Notes under the pieces: model-generated
What the model was told of the DNA's origin: nothing
The model's database searches: none
Seen by the model: only the letters and a program-made list of their open reading frames with translations
Origin: Cerasicoccus arenae
GTDB taxonomy: Bacteria; Verrucomicrobiota; Verrucomicrobiia; Opitutales; Cerasicoccaceae
Direction: 5' to 3'
Length of the DNA: 64,000 bases
Assembly: GCF_014651635.1 (NCBI RefSeq)
Contig: NZ_BMXG01000003.1
Coordinates: 1 to 64,000, forward strand
Made by a program: the position numbers and the translations under genes
Shown: positions 8,260 through 16,242 of the stretch, piece by piece
How the letters are laid out: every line of letters begins with the position of its first letter
Position numbering within the stretch: the stretch's first letter is position 1

Positions 8260-9380
8260 TGGGAAGCGTCTTCGGCTCTCTCTTCCGCATTGCGACTTGG
8301 GGCGAAAGCCACGGCGGCGGCATTGGCGTCGTTGTCGACGGATGCCCCCCCCGGCTGCCTCTTAGTGAGGCAGATATCCAGTTCGAACTGGATCGTCGTC
8401 GCCCCGGCCAGAGTGATATTACCACGCCACGTAAGGAAACGGATACCGCGACCATCGTGTCTGGCGTCTACGAAGGCCTCACCTTAGGCACCCCAATTGC
8501 GATCACCGTGCCAAATGCCGACCATCGCCCAGAGGCTTACGCCGAGATGAAGTCGAAGTTCCGCCCCTCCCACGCGGATTACACCTATCAGTCAAAATAC
8601 GGCATTCGTAACCACGAAGGCGGTGGCCGCTCTTCTGCTCGAGAGACCATTGGTCGCGTCGCTGCAGGAGCAATCGCCAAGAAAATCCTTCGGCTTGGAT
8701 CGAAAAGCCCGGTTGAGATTTGCGCTTACATTGAGCGCGTCCACAACATTACCATTCCCGGCCAAGACGGCCCCAACGGTCCTAATTTGGCATTTCCGAC
8801 ACTAGAAGAAGTCGAGGCCACTGCTGTGCGTTGCCCCGACTCTGATACGGCGGAAAAAATGATCGCACGCATTAAGGAAGCACGTAACGAAGGCGACAGT
8901 GTTGGCGGCGTTATTTGCTGTCGCGTGCGAGGACTCCCCCCCGGTCTGGGCGTCCCGGTTTTCGACCGCCTGGAGGCAGATTTGGCTAAGGCAATGCTCT
9001 CGCTCCCAGCGACGAAAGGCTTCGAGGTTGGTAGCGGCTTTGGCAGCGTCGGTTTGACTGGCCGTGAGCACAACGATCGATTTATCAATCGGGGAGGGGA
9101 GATTCACACGGAAACTAATCGCTCTGGTGGCGTCCAAGGCGGCATCAGCAATGGCGAGGAACTTTATTTCCGCATCGCCTTCAAGCCGACCGCTACGATT
9201 ATCCAAAATCAGGCAACGGTTGATCTGCAAGGCCAAGAAACCGAACTAATGGGCCGCGGGCGACATGATCCTTGCGTTGTCCCGCGTGCAGTGCCGATTG
9301 TCGAGTCCATGACTGCGCTGGTCCTCGTCGATCACTGGATGCGCCAGGAAGCGCAATGTGGCACTTTTTCCTTCGCATAA
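8259..9380 (+). CDS. aroC: Chorismate synthase
   Basis: This 373-residue enzyme catalyses the last shikimate-pathway step, EPSP to chorismate, using reduced FMN. Family signatures are visible: '[21 protein letters not shown]' near residue 14, '[20 protein letters not shown]' around 125, and 'AFKPTATI' near the C-terminus. Length matches bacterial AroC. The start overlaps the stop of the upstream small lipoprotein gene. Two cytosine runs (C8 at 8345 and C7 at 8936) occur inside the coding frame; they are read as proline codons and do not break the gene. Confidence 0.97.
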   Translation: MGSVFGSLFRIATWGESHGGGIGVVVDGCPPRLPLSEADIQFELDRRRPGQSDITTPRKETDTATIVSGVYEGLTLGTPIAITVPNADHRPEAYAEMKSKFRPSHADYTYQSKYGIRNHEGGGRSSARETIGRVAAGAIAKKILRLGSKSPVEICAYIERVHNITIPGQDGPNGPNLAFPTLEEVEATAVRCPDSDTAEKMIARIKEARNEGDSVGGVICCRVRGLPPGLGVPVFDRLEADLAKAMLSLPATKGFEVGSGFGSVGLTGREHNDRFINRGGEIHTETNRSGGVQGGISNGEELYFRIAFKPTATIIQNQATVDLQGQETELMGRGRHDPCVVPRAVPIVESMTALVLVDHWMRQEAQCGTFSFA

Positions 9381-9476
9381 AATAAATACGGATGTGGCCG
9401 CTCAATTTAGGAAATTCTACAGCGAACCACGCGAATAATTCTTGGTAAATTCAGCACCTCGCTTAAAAGTAATTCC

Positions 9477-10235
9477 ATGGCCGACGTTTATTTAATTCTC
9501 GGGGCGGAAGGTGCTGGTCGCCGTGAAGTCGTACGCGATTTAATTGAAGGTGGGTTCGCGGATGACGAAATCGTCGCCGTGGGCCACTGTGAAACGGAAC
9601 CGGATTCCCCCGCCGATGAACAATTGGCTGCCCGCGCCACCAACCGGATCTTTGCCTACGCCACGCTTGCGCAGTCCAGCATTCCTGAAGATGCGGAGAC
9701 GGCCTTTCTCATCGCCCCCGGTCGCGGTAACCCAATTGATGCAGTGGAGGACTTTAGCGAGTGGTTGAGCCGCACTGGTCACACGCTGGCGCGTATTGTT
9801 ACGGTGGTCCATTGTATGCTTGTTTCCGCGAACCCGAAGCTCGAACTCTGGCATCGGGCATGCATTCATTTCTCCGATGCGGTATTACTCAATCGCCGGC
9901 TTGATGTGCCCAATAAGTGGCTCAGCGACTTCCGCCTTGCCTACGAACAGGAACGCTTTCCTTGTCTTTTTGAACTCGTAAAAAAAGGCCGAGTTGCCAA
10001 CCCAGCCTTGATCCTTGAGCCCCAGCCCCGCCGCCTTTCACTGGCTTTTGATGACGATATTGACCCAGTTGACCTAATCGATTTTGACGAAGATGATTTA
10101 CCTGAAGAAACCATTGATTTGACACGCCCATTGGACCCTTGGTTTGTTCGTTTACCCAGTGGTCAGCGCGAGCGGCATTTAGTCGACATTGCTAGATTTC
10201 TCCCTGAGTCCAATTCGCCCCCCCCCCCCTTGTAA
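9477..10235 (+). CDS. Conserved-looking cytoplasmic protein, possible degenerate P-loop fold
   Basis: I do not recognise this 252-residue protein. The N-terminus 'YLILGAEGAGRREVVRDLI' looks like a Walker A loop in which the invariant Lys is replaced by Arg. The layout (a beta strand, the loop, then a long middle with 'ARIVTVVHCML' and 'ACIHFSDAVLLNRR') recalls CobW/G3E-type GTPases, but the Cys-x-Cys-Cys motif is absent. The C-terminal third is very acidic ('FDDDIDPVDLIDFDEDD'). The last four prolines before the final Leu are encoded by a run of 12 cytosines (10218-10229), where a length change would alter only the C-terminal tail. Confidence 0.6.
   Translation: MADVYLILGAEGAGRREVVRDLIEGGFADDEIVAVGHCETEPDSPADEQLAARATNRIFAYATLAQSSIPEDAETAFLIAPGRGNPIDAVEDFSEWLSRTGHTLARIVTVVHCMLVSANPKLELWHRACIHFSDAVLLNRRLDVPNKWLSDFRLAYEQERFPCLFELVKKGRVANPALILEPQPRRLSLAFDDDIDPVDLIDFDEDDLPEETIDLTRPLDPWFVRLPSGQRERHLVDIARFLPESNSPPPPL
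10218..10229. repeat. C12 homopolymer tract at the 3' end of a gene
   Basis: Twelve cytosines encode the final four prolines of the gene at 9477, just before its Leu codon and TAA stop. This is the second 12-C run in the first 11 kb of the window. Confidence 0.9.
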
Positions 10236-10304
10236 GGCTACGATATTTACGAAACCGCACTTGACACGGCCCATTCGTGGCTTTGAATACATCTCTTCAC
10301 TCTT

Positions 10305-10389
10305 GCTCAGGTGGTGGAATTGGCAGACACGCTGTCTTCAGGTGGCAGTGCCTTCGGGTGTGCGGGTTCGACTCCCGCCCTGAGTACCA
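10305..10389 (+). tRNA. tRNA-Leu (anticodon CAG)
   Basis: An 85-nt class II tRNA. The acceptor GCTCAGG pairs with CCTGAGT, and the D region GGTGGTGGAATTGGCAGACA is typical of tRNA-Leu. The anticodon stem CTGTC/GGCAG closes the loop TTCAGGT with anticodon CAG. A variable arm GTGCCTTCGGGT and a T arm with TTCGACT follow, and CCA is encoded. The 3' half overlaps the antisense C-terminus of the integrase frame, marking it as the attachment site of the element to the right. Confidence 0.95.
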
Positions 10390-11647
10390 TTTGTCCCCCC
10401 GTGCCAACAGGTGCCAAAGCGGGACTAAGTGGATGATAAACAAGGATTTCAGGAATTGAAATGTCCTCGTATTCTTTGTCAAACTGTGACAGAGAAAGAC
10501 CCCAAAAGTCTGTGTTTTGTGGGTCTATTTGTGGGTCATCTTCCACGGTTGGTTTGCAATCGTTTTGGTGCCAGCCAATCGAGGCAACCGCATCAAAAGT
10601 GGGCAGTTGCGTGGCATCTGTATAGATCATGGCAGTCAGCTTGGGGTCACTGTGGCGCATGAGTTCTTGAGCCAATCGTTGAGACACCTGACTTTTTGCG
10701 AGCTTGGTGGCGAAGGTGTAGCGCAAAGCGTGGAAATCAACTTTACGTCCCAACGCGTCGATGCGGGCGATTCCGGCCCTCTCTAGATGACGGCGAAATT
10801 GCGCGTCTGGCTGCTTGATAATGGTAAAGACCGGTTCATCCATCTGGGGATTTTTTGGCCAGACTTTATTGAATTCCTCGACGAGTAAGGGATGGAGGGG
10901 GACCAAGGCGTCCTTGCGGTTTTTGGTCGTGATCGCTCTGGCCTTGATGTGGGGGCGCTCGCGATCAAAGACCACATCGGCGCGTAACACTTGACGCAGT
11001 TCCCCTAAACGGAGTCCGGTGTAAGCGGCTGTCAAGTAGAGGAGACGGTTGCTGCCCGCTATGGCCAAAAGCTTCTGTAACTCATCGTCGGTAAAGGCGC
11101 GGCGCTTGGCCTGTTTCCCCCGTGTATCGACTTTCTTGATCGTATCGAGGGGATTGTCGGTGATGCGGCCTTGATCCTTCAGCCAATTCATCAGCGAATG
11201 AGCGGCGCTCAGGTAGTCGTTGAGTGTTTTGGGCTTTAAATCGGCTTGGGCGCTACGCCATTGCGTGAAGTTATTAGCAGTGACATCGCTGAGCCTTGTC
11301 CATCCTTCGTCGCTGATTAAGCGTTTAAAACGCCGCCGAAGTAAGTCGATGTGCTTATCGGTTCGCCCAATGGCCCGCAAATCGGCTAGGAAATCTTTAA
11401 CGTGGGATTCTAATGATTTCTCGGCTGAATCACGCTGGAGTTTGGGCGCAATGATGCCGACGCGCTCTTGTTCCAATTCTTTGATGATCTCGGCGAGCCT
11501 CTTTTCGGCGACCTGCTTATCAGTTGTCCTGAGAGCGATTTCGGTGACGGCGAAGTCGCCATCGAGTCGGTAGCGCCCCCGGTAGTTGCGGCTGACAATT
11601 GTTTTGCCGTTCTTCTTGCGTTTGGGTTTGTAAACGTGGGAAATCAT
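10307..11647 (-). CDS. Tyrosine-type site-specific integrase at tRNA-Leu
   Basis: A 446-residue phage-type integrase. The core-binding domain spans about residues 65-160. The catalytic domain shows Arg in 'AYTGLRLGELRQ', the HxxR motif in 'FHALRYTFATKL', His in 'LMRHSDPK' and the nucleophile Tyr in 'MIYTDA'. The frame continues through antisense tRNA-Leu: the last ~27 residues ('RAGVEPAHPKALPPEDSV') are encoded by the complement of the tRNA and the stop lies at its 5' end. This arrangement is common in elements that insert into tRNA 3' ends; the native protein probably needs none of this tail. It is the insertion enzyme of the mobilizable element to the right. Confidence 0.92.
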   Translation of the reverse strand: MISHVYKPKRKKNGKTIVSRNYRGRYRLDGDFAVTEIALRTTDKQVAEKRLAEIIKELEQERVGIIAPKLQRDSAEKSLESHVKDFLADLRAIGRTDKHIDLLRRRFKRLISDEGWTRLSDVTANNFTQWRSAQADLKPKTLNDYLSAAHSLMNWLKDQGRITDNPLDTIKKVDTRGKQAKRRAFTDDELQKLLAIAGSNRLLYLTAAYTGLRLGELRQVLRADVVFDRERPHIKARAITTKNRKDALVPLHPLLVEEFNKVWPKNPQMDEPVFTIIKQPDAQFRRHLERAGIARIDALGRKVDFHALRYTFATKLAKSQVSQRLAQELMRHSDPKLTAMIYTDATQLPTFDAVASIGWHQNDCKPTVEDDPQIDPQNTDFWGLSLSQFDKEYEDISIPEILVYHPLSPALAPVGTGGQMVLRAGVEPAHPKALPPEDSVSANSTT

Positions 11648-11792
11648 GTGAGTTAAGCGTTTGGATTGATGATGATGTTTTGTTGGCCGTGATGCAATTC
11701 CGCATTGCTCAAGTGAGCAACTTAATGCATCTGTTTCACTATCAACTACGTATGTCGCCTTGGAATAATCCGAATGGATTTCGAGTAATTGG

Positions 11793-12350
11793 TTACCGGG
11801 ATCGACTGGTCTGGATTCTGGGATGTTGGGGTAAGGAAATCTTCATCAATTTAAGTGCCTGATGAGCAATCTCAATGGCGCGTGGATCAGGGCGGTAAAA
11901 TACGTTGAGAGGTAGCTTCTTGCTCCAGAGTGTATTTGGTGGCTCGGGAGTGCGCCATTTGAGGCCACAAGTCATCTGGGAAAATTGCTCTTTCAGAAAT
12001 CGAGTAGTGAAATCGATGGTTTCGCCCGTGTCCTGGAGCTTTACCCATACATGCATTTCGGGGAGGTTTCCCGTTGCCATGGCTAATAAGCTCAGCGGGT
12101 GTTCGGGCTCAAATTCGTAGGAAAAATGGGTGGGGCTGATACCATCGTCAAGGTGAGTTGGCGTGATGGGCCAATTCAGCGTTCCGGCTTGAAGCGTAGG
12201 ATTTAGGCCAGCGTCATGGAGCGCATGCATTGCGGCGGCGGCCCAGTAGAGGCATACTCGGGGATTCCTAGTCGATACATCAGGGAATAGCCGCTCAAAG
12301 GCGGCTTCGGTACGTAGGGATAGCAGTGGCTTATTGATCGGGTGCTTCAC
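11793..12350 (-). CDS. Unknown protein with a Cys-His-Asp pattern (papain/transglutaminase-like?)
   Basis: This 185-residue protein starts at GTG 12350. I see 'CLYWAAAAMHALHDAG', then 'HVWVKLQDTGETIDFTTRF'. A Cys at a helix start followed by a His-x-Trp strand and an Asp about 10 residues later is the order of catalytic residues in transglutaminase-like and NlpC/papain-like folds. This is an inference from spacing only. Similar proteins are carried by integrative elements of Proteobacteria as unknown cargo. It is the second gene of the element, reading toward the integrase. Confidence 0.6.
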   Translation of the reverse strand: MKHPINKPLLSLRTEAAFERLFPDVSTRNPRVCLYWAAAAMHALHDAGLNPTLQAGTLNWPITPTHLDDGISPTHFSYEFEPEHPLSLLAMATGNLPEMHVWVKLQDTGETIDFTTRFLKEQFSQMTCGLKWRTPEPPNTLWSKKLPLNVFYRPDPRAIEIAHQALKLMKISLPQHPRIQTSRSR

Positions 12351-12422
12351 CCGCCATTTATAGCGGGATCATTCGGGGACTGCAATGGGTGAATACTATA
12401 GCGAGTAGAAGGGATTCGACTA

Positions 12423-12619
12423 AGGGGCGCTGCCCCTAGCGCGATGCAAGGGTGTCCCCAACTTTCCGCGCTTCCGTTTCACTCCCGCTTGTGCAAGCCG
12501 GGTGATCCCCCTCCCTGGCATCTTGCCTCCCCGTTCTCGCCGAAGGGCAAGGTTCGCAGCGGCGAACCCTCCTCAAACTGAGGGGGGAGGACCGCAGAAC
12601 CAAACCCAACAAGCGAGAA
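12423..12619 (+). promoter_or_regulatory. Structured leader A (duplicated upstream of 20475)
   Basis: The leader of the ArdC gene contains three hairpin-prone blocks. The first is AGGGGCGCTGCCCCT (12423-12437). The second is the conserved run CCCCGTTCTCGCCGAAGGGC followed by GGTTCGC-AGCG-GCGAACC. The third is a hairpin (CCTCCTCA...TGAGGGGGGAGG) just before the start. The same blocks in the same order precede the gene at 20475. In the second copy the middle hairpin has GGTTCAC paired with GTGAACC, so a G-C pair has become A-T on both sides. The region from the preceding gene (12351) to 12422 shows no feature. Confidence 0.6.
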
Positions 12620-13471
12620 ATGATGAAATCGACACCTTATGAAAAAGTGACTGAACGCATTCTTAAACTAATGGAAGAGGGCGTTTGCCCATGGAAACGC
12701 CCCTGGAACCGGAGTTGCCTCAGGGCTCAGAATTTTCTGAGTCGCAACGAGTATCGCGGCATCAATCTGTTTCTACTAGAGGCTATGGCCTTTGAAAGCC
12801 CGTATTTCTTGACCTTCAAACAGTCCAAGGAATTGGGGGGAACCGTCAAGAAAGGCGAAAAGGGCTTGCCAGTTGTCTATTGGGGACAGAAGCAGATGGA
12901 GAACGAAAATGACCCCGATGCAGAGACCAAGCGCATTCGCTTTTTGCGTTCCTACACGGTCTTTAATGCCCGACAAATTGACGGGATAGAATTTCCGGCA
13001 CAGGCAATTCCTGAGTCAGTGGAATTCTCGCCGATTGAAAAGGCGACTGCCATTATTGAAGGATGGCGAACCGGCCCGGCCATCGAACATGGATTTCGAG
13101 CCGCTGCATATTGCCCAACCAGTGACCGGGTGACCATGCCGCGTCCGGAGTCCTTTCATGGTGCTGAGGAATATTACTCCACTTTGTTCCATGAACTGGG
13201 GCATGCGACTGGCATTCAAAAGCGGCTTAATCGGGATTTGACCGGTTTCTTTGGTTCACAGTCATATGGGCGTGAGGAGTTGGTGGCTGAAATGGCCTCA
13301 GCGTTTCTCTGCGCCGAGTGTGGAATCGATAACAGTGTTATCGAGAACCAAGCCGCTTATCTGGAGGGATGGACGCGGGCGATTAAGTCTGATTCCCGTC
13401 TGGTGGTTATTGCCGCCGCACAGGCCAGCAAGGCTGCCGCCATGATTACCGGTGCGGAATCCATAAATTAG
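12620..13471 (+). CDS. ArdC-type antirestriction protein (DUF1738 with zincin-like domain)
   Basis: A 283-residue protein of the ArdC family carried by plasmids and integrative elements. The N-terminal DUF1738 region ('VTERILKLMEEGVCPWKRPW', 'NEYRGINLFLL', 'GEKGLPVVYWGQ') is associated with single-stranded DNA binding. The C-terminal half has a metallopeptidase-like motif 'TLFHELGHATGI' (HELGH). ArdC proteins protect incoming single-stranded DNA against restriction during conjugation. This fits the MobF relaxase encoded nearby. A rho-independent terminator follows 8 bp after the stop. Confidence 0.88.
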   Translation: MMKSTPYEKVTERILKLMEEGVCPWKRPWNRSCLRAQNFLSRNEYRGINLFLLEAMAFESPYFLTFKQSKELGGTVKKGEKGLPVVYWGQKQMENENDPDAETKRIRFLRSYTVFNARQIDGIEFPAQAIPESVEFSPIEKATAIIEGWRTGPAIEHGFRAAAYCPTSDRVTMPRPESFHGAEEYYSTLFHELGHATGIQKRLNRDLTGFFGSQSYGREELVAEMASAFLCAECGIDNSVIENQAAYLEGWTRAIKSDSRLVVIAAAQASKAAAMITGAESIN

Positions 13472-13478
13472 TCACTAC

Positions 13479-13512
13479 GCCCGGTCACCCGCTTCGGTGG
13501 CCGGGCTTTTAT
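13479..13512 (+). terminator. Rho-independent terminator after the ArdC gene
   Basis: An 11-bp stem with one mismatch (GCCCGGTCACC with GGTGGCCGGGC) closes a short loop and is followed by TTTT. Confidence 0.85.
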
Positions 13513-13597
13513 TGGATGACGATAGTATGGGAGAGGTTTCTGTCCCCAGTAAAACCGGCTATAGGCTAGGTTTCACTTGAAACGAAAGGAACGCACT

Positions 13598-13846
13598 ATG
13601 CCTGCCAAGAAATCCACTCCTAAAACGACCGACAAAACCACCGCCCCAGATAAAAACGGCAATGGGCGTCAACCCGACTATTATATTTATCAGAGTGAAG
13701 AACTCGCGCCGGATAAGACCCGCTTAATTCAGCTAGGCGCTGCTTGGAATCACGTTAATGGGAACGGGTTGAGTATTAAACTCGATGCACTTCCGATTCG
13801 TAAATTCGACGGTCAATTGGTCGCCTTTCCAGCCAGAGAACGATAG
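13598..13846 (+). CDS. Small unknown protein, paralog of the one at 16018
   Basis: I choose ATG 13598 because AAAGGA sits 7-8 bases upstream; the frame is open from 13577. The 82-residue product has a lysine/threonine-rich N-terminus and a compact C-terminal domain with 'RLIQLGAAWNHVNGNGLSIKLDALP'. The gene at 16018 encodes the same pattern ('RLGVAFANKEGKGFTVLLDAQP'), so the two are paralogs. Homologues are frequent beside ArdC and relaxase genes in integrative elements, but I know of no assigned function. A strong terminator follows the stop. Confidence 0.7.
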   Translation: MPAKKSTPKTTDKTTAPDKNGNGRQPDYYIYQSEELAPDKTRLIQLGAAWNHVNGNGLSIKLDALPIRKFDGQLVAFPARER

Positions 13847-13867
13847 ACTATACTTCTTCTCATGTCT

Positions 13868-13897
13868 GCCGGGATCGTTGGATCCCGGCTTTTTTTG
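13868..13897 (+). terminator. Rho-independent terminator
   Basis: A perfect 9-bp stem (GCCGGGATC paired with GATCCCGGC, GTTG loop) is followed by eight T residues. It closes the transcription unit of the small gene at 13598. Confidence 0.92.
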
Positions 13898-13939
13898 TCT
13901 GGGCCGGAAATTTTCTTTTCACTACACGTAATTAATAAT

Positions 13940-15133
13940 ATGAATGATCCATATTATGACCCTGAGCAGGAAAACCGCCTGAGACAGGCTAAAACCATTA
14001 TCGAAAGCTTGATGAGCGCAAGTGATCAAGATCGAGAGGAGGAACGTGGCGAAGAGGCAGCGTCACGATGGGGGCAGCGTGATTACCGTCATTATGCGGA
14101 GGAACCAGCTGCTATGGAAAAGGCGGAGGCTCGAATGGTTCGAGAATTGGCCGAGTATTTAGAGCAGAAGAATGATATTGGCCGCCGAACGAATAAAGGA
14201 TCTATCGTGGTGGAAAACGCCGAAGAGGCGAAGAAGATCAATGAGAAGGTTCGTGAGCACCTGCAAATGCTCGGCGGTTTGGACACCAAGGAAAAAACGG
14301 TAACTTGGGATGAGCGGAAACTTTGGACCCCAGCCGAGAAATCCAATCCCGAAATGTACTCTGATGTTGATAAGCGTATGGAAGTTCGGTTCACCCGGGA
14401 TGTTGATAAATTCCGTGAAGGCGAACGGGCGCAAATCATCGGTCCCGCCCCTAAGGTTGAGGGTAACGGAAAAGACGTCTTGTTGCGGGGCGAAGATCAG
14501 ACTATCGGAGAGTTGCCACTGGATCGTGCGGATTCTTTCGAAATATTCGAGCGACAATCTCTTACAGTGGCCAAAGGCGAACAGTTGCGTATTGACCGGG
14601 ATTCAACGCATGTGCGCAACACGAGCTCGTACAGTTATCTTTCGGGAGGAAGAGATCATCGTCTCGACCGGGTGGAGTTTCGGCAAAATGAAATTAGTAG
14701 GGTGGATGGTATGGTTCCAGATACCACGGACGTGAACATGGGAGCCAAAGAGGCAATGCTGGGCCGAGGGGAATTTAGTTACGCCTACGCGATTACGCCG
14801 GACCAACTGCCTGACCACAAGCTCGGCAAAGTTTTTCTGGCGAGTGAAAAGCTGCGTGATGATGACCGACTGAAAGCCTATGCAGAAAAGTATCCCGACG
14901 CCATTCACGAATTAAAGATGACGGACCAGGAACGGGAGTCAGGCTTTTCAAAACCTGAGCGACACGCACACTTGAAGCGGGAGGGTGAAGCAAAAACCGT
15001 CTCCCTTAGCCAAGAAGAAAGGGATTACAGTTACTTGGATTGTCCTGATCATCTCCGGGAACATTTGCGTCCACCCTTTGAGCAAGATCGGGATGATGAG
15101 CGTGATCGAGATGGACCGGAAATGGAAATTTAA
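13940..15133 (+). CDS. Large charged protein of unknown function
   Basis: The frame is open from 13862, but that part covers the terminator hairpin, so ATG 13940 (398 residues) is the likely start. The protein is rich in Asp, Glu, Arg and Lys, starts 'MNDPYYDPEQENRLRQ' and ends in a very charged tail ('EQDRDDERDRDG'). No membrane segment, signal peptide or known domain is visible. The central 'RFTRDVDKFREGERAQIIG' and 'RDSTHVRNTSSYSYLSGGRDHRL' stretches might form beta-rich folds. It is cargo of the mobilizable element with no detectable role; its last 4 bp overlap the convergent gene. Confidence 0.6.
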   Translation: MNDPYYDPEQENRLRQAKTIIESLMSASDQDREEERGEEAASRWGQRDYRHYAEEPAAMEKAEARMVRELAEYLEQKNDIGRRTNKGSIVVENAEEAKKINEKVREHLQMLGGLDTKEKTVTWDERKLWTPAEKSNPEMYSDVDKRMEVRFTRDVDKFREGERAQIIGPAPKVEGNGKDVLLRGEDQTIGELPLDRADSFEIFERQSLTVAKGEQLRIDRDSTHVRNTSSYSYLSGGRDHRLDRVEFRQNEISRVDGMVPDTTDVNMGAKEAMLGRGEFSYAYAITPDQLPDHKLGKVFLASEKLRDDDRLKAYAEKYPDAIHELKMTDQERESGFSKPERHAHLKREGEAKTVSLSQEERDYSYLDCPDHLREHLRPPFEQDRDDERDRDGPEMEI

Positions 15134-15678
15134 GCGACCTGCCGATAAATGGCCAACCGGGGTTCCTCTTGAATGAGTTGTTCGTTCGCGTTATAGCGGG
15201 CATTGTCTCGCGCTACAGGGTTCAATCCGCCAAGCTTATCCAACAACACGCTAGCAGCAGCCTGTTGACTGAGGGTTCCTTGTTTACGTTCTCCGTAGCG
15301 AAAGTACAGGCGTTCTGTAATGACACCCAGTGCTATCGCGTACGCATTGGGGCGAGAGGTATACATCACTGGATTCCAGATTGACGGTGCGACTGCAGTA
15401 TGCTCAGCGCCGTCAAAGGTAAGCATCCAATTCATGGCCCAATGTTGAAATTGGCCTTCGGCCACGGTGATGGAAGCCGTTGCGCCTTCGCACTCCACAT
15501 GCAGAAGTGTCTCGGCGTTAACGAACATACCGTGCTTGTCGATTTTAGGACTATCCAGATGCAGCCCCCATAAGCGAGCGGCGTGAATCATGCCATCAAG
15601 CTCAGTTCCGTAAATATCTAGGATAGCTTTGATCCGTCCCTCATGACTGAGTGTAACAACTTCATTAGGATGAAGCAT
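15130..15678 (-). CDS. Unknown protein of the mobilizable element
   Basis: I place the start at ATG 15678 because AAAGGGG lies 7 bases upstream; the frame continues to 15723 without another good start. The 182-residue protein has no signal peptide and no domain I recognise. It contains several aromatic-rich beta-like segments ('GQFQHWAMNWMLTFDG', 'AIALGVITERLYFRYG'). It converges on the charged protein gene with a 4-bp overlap. The function is unknown. Confidence 0.6.
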   Translation of the reverse strand: MLHPNEVVTLSHEGRIKAILDIYGTELDGMIHAARLWGLHLDSPKIDKHGMFVNAETLLHVECEGATASITVAEGQFQHWAMNWMLTFDGAEHTAVAPSIWNPVMYTSRPNAYAIALGVITERLYFRYGERKQGTLSQQAAASVLLDKLGGLNPVARDNARYNANEQLIQEEPRLAIYRQVA

Positions 15679-16017
15679 GACAATCCCCTTTCTCAAAATG
15701 TCATTACATTTACTATAGAACATTTGGCCATCCAGGTCAATAGGCTCGATGTGTGCATCCCCAGTTTACAGAACGGAGCGTTTTCATTTTCGAGTCAACT
15801 TTGCCCCTTTTAATGGGTAGTCTCGGCGATCTTGCGGCCTTGGTCATGCGCCTGTCTGGCAGAGGCGACCCACCCCGCAACCTGCCAACCCGGCTTTCAC
15901 GCATGCGTGAACCTTCCGGGTTTCGGTTGACAGGTCGGCTCTATTCCTACTGCCCGATAAGACAGGCATGAAGGCCGCGATGGTCGCGAGCCCGAACCAA
16001 CAAAAGGAGACTCTTTT
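15679..16017. other. Noncoding stretch with a palindrome-centred leader
   Basis: No convincing gene lies here. The right part is a leader for the gene at 16018. It contains a perfect 16-bp palindrome (15896-15911, TTCACGCATGCGTGAA) inside a longer pairing of CCCGG with CCGGG, followed by a Shine-Dalgarno-like AAAGGAG 7 bases before the start. Its TTCACGC/GCGTGAA stem recalls the middle hairpin of the leaders at 12423 and 20227. Confidence 0.55.
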
Positions 16018-16242
16018 ATGACTCAATCAACTGAAACCAAAAATGCCCCAGACTTCGAAGTGCACTCAGTGACGGAGAAGCAGGGACGGACGAATTGGTT
16101 CCGACTGGGCGTGGCGTTCGCTAACAAGGAAGGCAAAGGCTTTACCGTTTTGCTGGATGCGCAACCACTCGGTGACCGTCTGGTATTACTACCGCCAAAG
16201 CCTAAGGACGAAAATGTTCATGATACAGCGGACTCCGTCTAA
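16018..16242 (+). CDS. Small unknown protein, paralog of the one at 13598
   Basis: This 74-residue protein has a strong ribosome-binding site (AAAGGAG) before ATG 16018. The core 'TNWFRLGVAFANKEGKGFTVLLDAQPL' aligns with the central part of the gene product at 13598. The family appears to be a small beta-rich fold typical of integrative-element cargo. It has no known activity. A hairpin-plus-T-run terminator follows the stop, inside the end of the convergent regulator gene. Confidence 0.7.
   Translation: MTQSTETKNAPDFEVHSVTEKQGRTNWFRLGVAFANKEGKGFTVLLDAQPLGDRLVLLPPKPKDENVHDTADSV

Noticed and set aside
8345-8352. Frameshift in aroC at the C8 run
   Set aside because: The reading frame is intact through the run and the full chorismate synthase is encoded.
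15753-15971. 72-residue plus-strand open frame
   Set aside because: It reads through the palindromic leader of the next gene, lacks a ribosome-binding site and has no plausible protein-like pattern.
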